DNA from: Anaerolineales bacterium
Lineage (GTDB): Bacteria > Chloroflexota > Anaerolineae > Anaerolineales > UBA4823
Reading direction: 5' to 3'
Assembly: GCA_020853835.1 (NCBI GenBank)
Contig: JADYYC010000008.1
Span: 1 to 10,847 of the forward strand
DNA: 10,847 nucleotides
Shown: piece after piece, positions 1-5,649 of the stretch
Position numbering within the stretch: the stretch's first letter is position 1
How the letters are laid out: each line of letters begins with the position of its first letter
Notes under the pieces: model-generated
Told to the model about the DNA's origin: nothing
Database searches by the model: none
The model's input: only the letters and a program-made list of their open reading frames with translations
Program-made: the position numbers and the translations under genes

Positions 1-630
1 GGCGTCGAGCGGATCGTGAGCATCAGCGCCTGTGGGTCTCTGCGCGAGGATTTCACCCCCGGCGAGATCGTCATTCCTGACCAGGTGTTTGACTTTACCA
101 GAAAACGGGCCAACACCTTCTTTGGCGACGGGCTGGTGGCGCATATCAGCGTGGCGGATCCATTGTGCGGCGACTTCTCGCAGCGCGTGTATGCGGCGGT
201 CAAAGCCACCGGCATAAAAGTCCACCTGGGGGGCGGGTTCATCACGATCGAGGGCCCGCGCTTTTCCACGCGGGCGGAGTCGAACGTCTTTCGCTCCTGG
301 GGCTTGTCACTGATCGGGATGACGGCCTCGCCTGAGTGTTTCCTGGCGCGCGAGGCCGAGATGTGCTACGCCGTGATGGCGCACGTCACGGATTACGACG
401 TGTGGCATGTGAGTGAAGCCCCGGTCACGGTCGAGCGCGTGGTGGAGGTACTCAACCACAACACGCAGACCGCCCAGGAGGCGGTTACACACCTGGCCGC
501 CAACTGGAGCGCCGAGCGTCACTGCGCCTGCGGGAGCGCCCTGAAAGACGCGCTGATCACCAACCCACAGTACATCCCCGCTGCGACGCGCGCGAAATTG
601 AGCCTGCTGGTGGGCAAATACCTGAAATAG
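1..630 (+). CDS. mtnP: S-methyl-5'-thioadenosine phosphorylase, 3' part (start lies before the window)
   Basis: The enzyme splits methylthioadenosine with phosphate into adenine and methylthioribose-1-phosphate, in cytosolic methionine salvage. The frame is open from base 1 (GVERIVSISACGS...), so the GTG at 16 is internal and the 5' end is missing; 209 codons are visible of a family that is usually about 260-290 residues. Visible family motifs are the phosphate/ribose-site stretch IEGPRFSTRAES, then IGMTASPECFLAREAEMCYA, then TDYDVW. The two Asp of TDYD are the MTAP-type specificity pair for 6-aminopurines; guanosine/inosine phosphorylases of the same fold carry Asn in this area, so adenine specificity is favoured. 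The next gene starts 6 bp after the TAG stop, in the same frame, so the two are probably co-transcribed. A broader purine nucleoside phosphorylase role is the main alternative. Confidence 0.93.
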   Translation, partial: GVERIVSISACGSLREDFTPGEIVIPDQVFDFTRKRANTFFGDGLVAHISVADPLCGDFSQRVYAAVKATGIKVHLGGGFITIEGPRFSTRAESNVFRSWGLSLIGMTASPECFLAREAEMCYAVMAHVTDYDVWHVSEAPVTVERVVEVLNHNTQTAQEAVTHLAANWSAERHCACGSALKDALITNPQYIPAATRAKLSLLVGKYLK

Positions 631-636
631 GTTATT

Positions 637-3084
637 TTGGTACGCATCCGGTCTGCCAGCCCCGCTAAGACCCAATCTATCCTGCTGGTTTTTGCCGGGG
701 CTTTCCTGGCGTTTTACGCGCTACACTTGAGCCTGTCCCCGGCGGTGCTCCAGCGCTCTTTATCCGGTCCTTTCCGCTGGGGTCACTGGCTTGGGCTGCT
801 GGTCTGGGCGGCCGTGTTTGGAACGGCTCATCTCCAATCCCTGCGCCGGCTGACGGGTCACGACCCTTACCTGCTGCCCGCCGTGGCGCTGTTGAGCGGC
901 TGGGGTATGCTCACCATCTGGAGCCTGCTGCCCGTCTTTGGGATGCGCCAGGCGGTCTGGCTGGCGGTCTGCGGGGCGGCGCTTGTCCTGGGCTTTCGCC
1001 TGCCCCCCGATCTGGGCTTTTTGAGGCGCTTCAAGTACGTGTGGCTGACTGCCAGCCTGCTGCTCACCGCCCTGACGCTGGTTTTCGGCGTCAACCCGCT
1101 CGGGGTTGGCTCGCGCATGTGGCTGGGCTGCTGCGGGGTTTATTTCCAGCCGTCCGAGCCGCTCAAATTGATGCTGATCGCCTACCTTGCGGCGGTCATG
1201 GCCGACCGTCAGGCCCTGCTGTCCCTGGTCAATCCGCTCAACGGCGGTCAAGGAGCCGGGACTCAATTGAGTACGACTTCGGCGGCCCCGTTGCTGCCGC
1301 TGCTGGCTCCAACGCTGGTGATGGCCGGGCTGGCGCTGGCCCTGCTCGGCATCCAGCGCGACCTCGGGGCGGCGGCACTCTTATTGTTTCTGTATGCGGC
1401 TATTGTATATGTAGCGACGCGCCGCCGGGCCATCCTGCTGTTGGCGGCGGCGGGCGTCGTTGGGGCCGGGGTGGTCGGCTACCTGGCGTATGACGTGGTG
1501 CGCCTGCGGCTGGAAGCCTGGCTCAACCCCTGGCTGGATCCGAGCGGCCGCTCTTACCAGATCGTCCAGGCGCTGCTGGCGGTCGCCAACGGCGGCTTGA
1601 TCGGGCGTGGGGCGGGGCTGGGCAGCCCCGCCCTCGTGCCGTTGGCGCACTCCGACTTGATCTTCGCTTCCGTTGCAGAGCAGACGGGGCTGTTCGGGGT
1701 CGTGGGGCTGCTGGCCGTGTTGGCGCTGGTTGCCGGGCGCGGGCTGGTCATCGCGCTGCGCAGCCCCGATAACTACCGGCGTTACCTGGCGGCCGGGCTG
1801 ACGGCCTACCTGGCTGGTCAGGGGCTGCTGATCGTGGGAGGCACGCTGCGTCTGTTCCCTCTCACCGGCATCACGCTGCCGTTTGTTTCCTACGGAGGCT
1901 CATCGCTGCTGGTGTCTTACCTGGCTTTGCTGCTGCTCCTGCTCGTGAGCACGTCGCGCGAGGAATGGTCGTCCTACCCCCTGGAGGCGCGGCCTTTCCT
2001 GGAGCTTGGGCTGGCAGTCGGGCTGGTGATCGCGCTCCTGGCATTGATCGCCGGGTGGTGGGCGGTTTATCGCGGGCCAAACCTGCTGACGCGCACCGAT
2101 AACCCTCGCCGGGCCGTGAGCGACCTTTACGTCCGGCGCGGCGCCCTGTTGGATCGAAACGAACAGATCATCAGCGAATCATCCGGCTCTCCGGGGTCAT
2201 ATGTCCGCCAGGCGCTTTACCCGGCGCTGAGCAACGTGGTGGGGTATACCAGCCCGGCCTATGGGCAGTCGGGCCTGGAGGCGGCGCTGGATGGTTATCT
2301 GCGCGGCCAGCAGGGTTACCCATTTATCGAAACGTGGTGGAACCAGATGGTGTACGGCCAGCCGCCGCCCGGTCTGGACGTCCGGCTGGCGCTCGATCTG
2401 GACCTGCAGACCCGGGCAGACAACCTGCTGGAGGGGCATCGCGGGGCGCTGGTGCTGCTCAACGCCAGCACCGGCGAGATCCTGGCGATGGCCTCCCATC
2501 CAGGCTTCGACGCCAACCGGTTGGGCGAAGAATGGGAGGAGCTGGTGCGCCGGGATGACGCGCCGCTGTTCAACCGGGCCACGCTGGGGCGTTACCCGGT
2601 GGGTGAGCTGGATCAGCTCTTGCCGCAGGGTTTCGCCGGGCTGGGGGTGGACCCCACCCCGAGGCTGCGCTTACCCACGGGCGACGCCGTGAACGATCAA
2701 CCCGAGCCGGGTTTTTACAGCCCACTCCAGGCCGCGCTGGTTGCGGCTGCCTTGAGCGCGGAGGGCACGCGCCCCGCGCCCAGGCTTGCCACGGCGGTCA
2801 ACCTGCCGGGAAGCGGTTGGACGCTGCTGCCGGCCCTCGACCGGCCGCTCGAGGTGGTGGCGAGCGAGGCGGCGCAGCGTTTCAAAGAGAAATATGCCTT
2901 GAAGGGGGAAATGATCTGGCAATTGCTTTCGGAAACGAAGACGGGGTCGGGTGATCCGCTGACCTGGTATCTGGGCGGCACTCTCTCTGCCGCAGACGGC
3001 ATACCGTTGGCGCTTGGATTGGTTCTCGAGGAGCACAACCCCGCGCTGGCGGAGCACATCGGCGGGGCGCTGCTCCAACCTTGA
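637..3084 (+). CDS. SEDS glycosyltransferase (RodA/FtsW type) fused to a degenerate class B PBP region
   Basis: Predicted 815-residue membrane protein. Residues about 15-440 are a complete SEDS polymerase, the family that polymerises lipid II glycan strands: many hydrophobic segments, IQRDLG (239-244), HSDLIF (338-343) with the expected catalytic Asp340, and the family signature around LTGITLPFVSYGGSSLL (409-425). The extra N-terminal membrane segments and the HDPYLLPAVALL stretch resemble actinobacterial RodA. A further TM (454-476) is followed by a PBP pedestal-like part (VRRGALLDRNEQI 499-511; VVGYTSPAYGQSGLE 534-548) and a transpeptidase fold start (GALVLLNASTGEILAMASHPGFDAN 603-627). Where class B PBPs have the catalytic SxxK, this protein has YPVGELDQ (653-660), lacking Ser and Lys; the SxN segment appears deleted, while KTGSG (768-772) remains. 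In actinobacteria rodA and pbpA are adjacent separate genes, so this looks like a fusion with a non-catalytic partner domain. The TTG start at 637 is the earliest start after the upstream stop; no clear ribosome site is seen. Confidence 0.9.
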   Translation: MVRIRSASPAKTQSILLVFAGAFLAFYALHLSLSPAVLQRSLSGPFRWGHWLGLLVWAAVFGTAHLQSLRRLTGHDPYLLPAVALLSGWGMLTIWSLLPVFGMRQAVWLAVCGAALVLGFRLPPDLGFLRRFKYVWLTASLLLTALTLVFGVNPLGVGSRMWLGCCGVYFQPSEPLKLMLIAYLAAVMADRQALLSLVNPLNGGQGAGTQLSTTSAAPLLPLLAPTLVMAGLALALLGIQRDLGAAALLLFLYAAIVYVATRRRAILLLAAAGVVGAGVVGYLAYDVVRLRLEAWLNPWLDPSGRSYQIVQALLAVANGGLIGRGAGLGSPALVPLAHSDLIFASVAEQTGLFGVVGLLAVLALVAGRGLVIALRSPDNYRRYLAAGLTAYLAGQGLLIVGGTLRLFPLTGITLPFVSYGGSSLLVSYLALLLLLLVSTSREEWSSYPLEARPFLELGLAVGLVIALLALIAGWWAVYRGPNLLTRTDNPRRAVSDLYVRRGALLDRNEQIISESSGSPGSYVRQALYPALSNVVGYTSPAYGQSGLEAALDGYLRGQQGYPFIETWWNQMVYGQPPPGLDVRLALDLDLQTRADNLLEGHRGALVLLNASTGEILAMASHPGFDANRLGEEWEELVRRDDAPLFNRATLGRYPVGELDQLLPQGFAGLGVDPTPRLRLPTGDAVNDQPEPGFYSPLQAALVAAALSAEGTRPAPRLATAVNLPGSGWTLLPALDRPLEVVASEAAQRFKEKYALKGEMIWQLLSETKTGSGDPLTWYLGGTLSAADGIPLALGLVLEEHNPALAEHIGGALLQP

Positions 3085-3085
3085 T

Positions 3086-3123
3086 AAAAAAGCCCGAGGG
3101 ATGTTCAGCGTCCCTCGGGTTTT
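3086..3123. terminator. Bidirectional Rho-independent terminator between convergent genes
   Basis: A perfect 9-bp stem, CCCGAGGGA (3093-3101) with TCCCTCGGG (3111-3119), encloses a 9-nt loop. On the + strand it is followed by TTTT (3120-3123). On the - strand it is followed by C and then six T (A tract 3086-3091). It sits just after the stop of the SEDS-PBP gene (3084) and 19 bases beyond the tyrS stop (3143), so it can end both transcripts. Confidence 0.93.
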
Positions 3124-3142
3124 GCACTCCTCTGCGGCCGGC

Positions 3143-4375
3143 TCAAAGCACGCGCAGGTAGCGGCGTTTGCCCACCTGCAGCACGCCAGGGCCGGGAAAG
3201 GGCTGGTTGGGGTCTTTGAGGGCCGCGCCGTCGAGGCGGACCGCGTTTTGTCCAAGCATGCGCCGCCCATCGCTCTTGCTCTCGACCAGCCCGGAATCCA
3301 CCAGCACGTCGAGCACGGTCATGTCGTTTTTGAGTTGAAATTCGGGCATGTCCTCCGGCAGGTCGCCCTGTTGGAAGACGCGCACGAACTCCGCTTCAGC
3401 CTGCGCGGCTTGATCGGGCGAGTAGTAGATCGAAACGATCTCACGCGCGAGCTTCATTTTGACGTCGCGCGGGTGCAGGCGGCCCTGAGCCAGCCCGCTT
3501 TCAATTTCCTGGATCTCGGGGGGCGTCCAGCGCGTGATCAGGCGGAAGTACTGCCCCATCGCCTTGTCCGGCACGCTCATCACTTTGCCATACATATCTT
3601 CTGGGTCGGAGAGCAGCGGGATGTGATTGCCAAGCGATTTGGACATTTTCACCTCGCCGTCCGTGCCTGGCAGGATGCCCAGGATGACCCCGATGTTGGG
3701 TTTGACGTCCATAAAAGTCATGAGTTTGCGGGCGGCGGTGATGATGTTGAAAAGCTGGTCGGTGCCGCCGACCTGGACGTCGGAGCGCATGGCGTAGGCG
3801 TCATAGCCTTGCATGATGGCGTAAAACGTCTCGTGCAGGTAGATCGGGTCGCCCTTTTCCCAGCGCAGGCGGAAATTTTCGCGCGAGACGAATTGCTGGA
3901 GCGTGAAGTTGGAGGCGAGCTGGATCAGGTCGGCGAAATGCAGTTTCGAGAGCCATTCGGCGTTGTAACGAATGAGGGTGCTGTCTCGATCAAGCACTTT
4001 GTAGGCCTGCTCGGCGTAGGTGCGGGCGTTGTGCTCCACCTCTTCCGGGGTGAGCTGGGGGCGCAGGAGGTCTTTGTCGGAGGGGTCGCCGATCAGCGAG
4101 GTGTAATTGCCGATCAGAAAGGTCACCTCGTGGCCCAATTCCTGAAACTGGCGCAGCTTGCGCATGGGGACGGTGTGTCCCACGTGCAGGTCGCTGGTGC
4201 GTGGATCAAAGCCGCAATAAACGCGCAAGGGCCGGCCTTCTTTTTTGGCCTCGACCAGACGTTCGCGCAGTTCCTGCGCCATAGCTTCGCGAAGCGCCTC
4301 ATCTCCATACTCTGTGCCTTGCATCAGATATTCGACCTGCTGGTCGACCGTCATGGTTTTCGACTTGTCCGACAT
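3143..4375 (-). CDS. tyrS: Tyrosyl-tRNA synthetase
   Basis: Cytosolic class I aminoacyl-tRNA synthetase that charges tRNA-Tyr. The 410-residue length is normal. The Rossmann catalytic domain carries VYCGFDPRTSDLHVGH (52-67) with the HIGH-type motif HVGH at 64-67, the tyrosine/ATP-site stretch VQVGGTDQLFN (200-210), and KMSKS (243-247). A C-terminal S4-like RNA-binding domain follows (about 352-385, TVLDVLVDSGLVESKSDGRR). The HVGHTVPMRKLRQFQ pattern fits the TyrZ-like bacterial subtype rather than the E. coli-like one. The ATG at 4375 is supported by a strong GAGGAG (4380-4385) four bases upstream. The gene stands alone between two terminators. I see no T-box leader: only about 50 bases separate the upstream terminator from the start codon. 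Confidence 0.98.
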   Translation of the reverse strand: MSDKSKTMTVDQQVEYLMQGTEYGDEALREAMAQELRERLVEAKKEGRPLRVYCGFDPRTSDLHVGHTVPMRKLRQFQELGHEVTFLIGNYTSLIGDPSDKDLLRPQLTPEEVEHNARTYAEQAYKVLDRDSTLIRYNAEWLSKLHFADLIQLASNFTLQQFVSRENFRLRWEKGDPIYLHETFYAIMQGYDAYAMRSDVQVGGTDQLFNIITAARKLMTFMDVKPNIGVILGILPGTDGEVKMSKSLGNHIPLLSDPEDMYGKVMSVPDKAMGQYFRLITRWTPPEIQEIESGLAQGRLHPRDVKMKLAREIVSIYYSPDQAAQAEAEFVRVFQQGDLPEDMPEFQLKNDMTVLDVLVDSGLVESKSDGRRMLGQNAVRLDGAALKDPNQPFPGPGVLQVGKRRYLRVL

Positions 4376-4423
4376 ATGTCTCCTCAGATCATATCCCCGG
4401 CAGCCAGGGATTGGTGCTCAAAC

Positions 4424-4448
4424 AAAAAGCGCCCTCTGCGGGAGGGCG
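4424..4448 (-). terminator. Rho-independent terminator after the PH-like membrane protein gene
   Basis: Read on the - strand, the 7-bp stem CGCCCTC/GAGGGCG (4442-4448 with 4430-4436, loop 4437-4441) is followed by C and five T (4424-4429). It lies 25 bases downstream of the stop of the 172-aa gene and just upstream of tyrS, so it separates the two. Because it is so close to tyrS, partial read-through could also feed tyrS; I found no convincing separate tyrS promoter (a TATGAT at 4388-4393 is too close to the start to leave the ribosome site in the transcript). Confidence 0.82.
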
Positions 4449-4473
4449 TGCAGGTCTCGCCGCAGTACCGGAT

Positions 4474-4992
4474 TTACTCGCGCGAATAATATTGCACTTC
4501 ACCGGCCCGCCGCATGTCTTTGAGGTGGGCATTTCGTAGAATTTGATGCAAGATCTGCTCGCCGTCTGCAAAGCCCATCCGGCCCTTCAACTCGCCGTGC
4601 GTGCGGACTTCACCGAGCGTGCGAAAATTGAAATAGTTCTGATCGCCGAGCACGCGCACTTTATCTCCCATGTTGGACGGGTACACCTCGACCGAGCGGA
4701 TCTCCTCCCAGCGCAGGCTGGTTTTGCGCAACCCATTCTCGAAATGCACGCCCTGCGGCTCGATCCGCAGCAGCGTGCGGCGGTCTGTCCAGTTCCCCAG
4801 GCTGATAGCCAGGGCGGAGAGCAGCAGCACGATGGCCAGCAAGGCAAAGCCGATAAAGACCGGTTTTGCGAGCAGCGCCAGGACGATCCAGGCAGCCAGA
4901 GCGAGCCCGGCCAGGCTCCAGGCGACCCGTTCTCCGCGCCTGGGAAGCAGCTCCGGACGGAATTCGCGCGCCTCGACGGCTTCGTTCTCCAT
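4474..4992 (-). CDS. Two-TM membrane protein with a PH-like C-terminal domain, function unknown
   Basis: 172 residues. A charged N-terminus (1-22) is followed by two hydrophobic segments (about 23-42 and 45-66) forming a short hairpin, then a soluble domain of about 100 residues. That domain (WTDRRTLLRIEPQGVHFENG..., RWEEIRSVEVY 94-104, VRVLGD, FNFRTLGE) has the alternating beta-strand rhythm of bacterial PH-like domains: a turn of the type 'rRT..ri...Gv....g', then 'l.WeeI..Ve.y'. It ends in a helical stretch (GEQILHQILRNAHL) and a tail ending QYYSRE. By analogy it would be membrane-anchored with the domain in the cytosol. No catalytic motif is visible and no specific function can be assigned. 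The ATG at 4992 follows a TATAAT by only 8 bases and has no ribosome site, which suggests a leaderless mRNA. A terminator follows, so it is monocistronic. Confidence 0.85.
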   Translation of the reverse strand: MENEAVEAREFRPELLPRRGERVAWSLAGLALAAWIVLALLAKPVFIGFALLAIVLLLSALAISLGNWTDRRTLLRIEPQGVHFENGLRKTSLRWEEIRSVEVYPSNMGDKVRVLGDQNYFNFRTLGEVRTHGELKGRMGFADGEQILHQILRNAHLKDMRRAGEVQYYSRE

Positions 4993-5000
4993 GCCGTGGG

Positions 5001-5030
5001 ATTATAAAGGATTTTCATATTTCACGGCAG
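5001..5030 (-). promoter_or_regulatory. Promoter of the PH-like membrane protein gene, probably leaderless
   Basis: On the - strand a perfect -10 TATAAT (5001-5006) lies 18 bases after a weak -35-like CTGCCG (5025-5030). Only 8 bases separate TATAAT from the ATG at 4992, so transcription should start at or within a base or two of the start codon. No Shine-Dalgarno-like sequence is present in the gap. Confidence 0.65.
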
Positions 5031-5058
5031 GGTTAACGGTTGTTAATTCTCCTTAACC
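5031..5058. promoter_or_regulatory. Candidate operator: inverted repeat between divergent promoters
   Basis: GGTTAA (5031-5036) and TTAACC (5053-5058) form a 6-bp inverted repeat with a 16-base spacer. Within it are a GTTAAC palindrome (5032-5037) and a related GTTAAT (5042-5047). The element lies directly between the two divergent -10 boxes, where one regulator could control both genes. No regulator is identified; the arms are short and AT-rich, so chance is possible. Confidence 0.35.
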
Positions 5059-5075
5059 TCGAACAACCGCAGCCG

Positions 5076-5084
5076 TGCTATAAT
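5076..5084 (+). promoter_or_regulatory. Extended -10 promoter of the HNH gene
   Basis: TGCTATAAT (5076-5084) is a perfect extended -10 (TGn plus TATAAT). No good -35 is found at 16-18 bases upstream, which an extended -10 can tolerate. Predicted start of transcription is around 5091, giving a leader of about 16 bases that still contains the GAGGG ribosome site (5098-5102) before the ATG at 5107. Confidence 0.72.
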
Positions 5085-5106
5085 TTCGGGAGTTTGCGAG
5101 GGCCTC

Positions 5107-5610
5107 ATGCACGAACCGGTTTTGGTTCTCAACGCTAATTTCGAGCCGATCAATGTGTGCAGCACGCGCCGGGCGTTGGGGCTGGTCTTGAACGGAAAGG
5201 CAAGCCTGGTGTTGAACGGGCGCGGCGAGGTGTGCTCGGTCAGCAGGTCGTTCCCAAAGCCTTCTGTGATCCGCCTGGATAAGATGATCAAACGTCCTCG
5301 CCCCACTGTGCACCTGACCAAACGGGAGATCCTGCGGCGGGACAACTATACCTGCCAGTACTGCGGCCAGCGTGTCCCCTATCTCACGATCGATCACGTC
5401 ATCCCGCGCCGGCTGGGTGGGACGCATTCCTGGCAGAACCTGGTGGCGGCATGCCCGGCCTGCAATCACCACAAAGGAGGGCGCACCGCGGAACAGGCTC
5501 AGATGCGGCTGCTGCACGCGCCGCAGGAACCGCCTTCCTCGGCCCAGTACCTGTTTGCCCGCCATTTACACGACAACACAGAGTGGCTGCCCTTCATCCA
5601 GGGGTGGTAG
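5107..5610 (+). CDS. HNH endonuclease family protein (stand-alone, about 165 aa type)
   Basis: 167 residues. The N-terminal half (VLVLNANFEPINVCSTRRALGLVLNGKASLV, 5-35) is the conserved lead-in of a widespread stand-alone HNH family found in cyanobacteria, actinobacteria and Chloroflexota. The HNH/beta-beta-alpha-metal core follows: Cys83-x-x-Cys86, then IDHVIPRRLGG with Asp96-His97, Asn111, Cys116-x-x-Cys119 and the final Asn120-His121-x-Lys123. All metal-binding and catalytic positions expected of an active HNH are present, with the two CxxC pairs forming a structural zinc site. The family is chromosomal and commonly annotated only as HNH endonuclease; its physiological substrate is not established, and repair or nicking roles are guesses. 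It has its own promoter and stands alone, with no methylase, integrase or intron sequence around it, so a restriction or homing role is not supported here. Confidence 0.92.
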   Translation: MHEPVLVLNANFEPINVCSTRRALGLVLNGKASLVLNGRGEVCSVSRSFPKPSVIRLDKMIKRPRPTVHLTKREILRRDNYTCQYCGQRVPYLTIDHVIPRRLGGTHSWQNLVAACPACNHHKGGRTAEQAQMRLLHAPQEPPSSAQYLFARHLHDNTEWLPFIQGW

Positions 5611-5617
5611 CGGCGGC

Positions 5618-5649
5618 GCCGGCTTTGCCCGGCCTGGTTTTTATTTTCC
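5618..5649 (+). terminator. Possible terminator of the HNH gene
   Basis: GCCGG (5618-5622) and CCGGC (5629-5633) form a 5-bp GC stem with a 6-base loop, followed after four bases by a T-rich run (TTTTTATTTT, 5638-5647). It is 7 bases after the HNH stop. The stem is short and not directly joined to the T run, so strength is uncertain. The T run overlaps the last codons of the convergent permease gene. Confidence 0.45.

Noticed and set aside
4376..4473. T-box or other riboswitch leader for tyrS
   Set aside because: Only about 50 bases lie between the upstream terminator and the start codon, too short for a T-box with specifier loop and antiterminator.
3014..4489. 491-codon open frame on the + strand opposite tyrS
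   Set aside because: It runs antisense to a textbook TyrRS with all motifs, crosses a strong terminator, has no ribosome site and reads as His/Val/Gly-rich composition typical of the reverse frame of a GC-rich gene.
4587..5018. 143-codon minus-strand frame starting at 5018, overlapping the PH-like gene
   Set aside because: Out of frame with the PH-like protein; product is Cys/Ser/Arg-rich with no domain. The promoter -10 would fall inside its coding region.
5107..5610. HNH protein as homing endonuclease or restriction enzyme
   Set aside because: No intron, intein, methylase or repeat around it; the lead-in sequence matches the stand-alone chromosomal HNH family.
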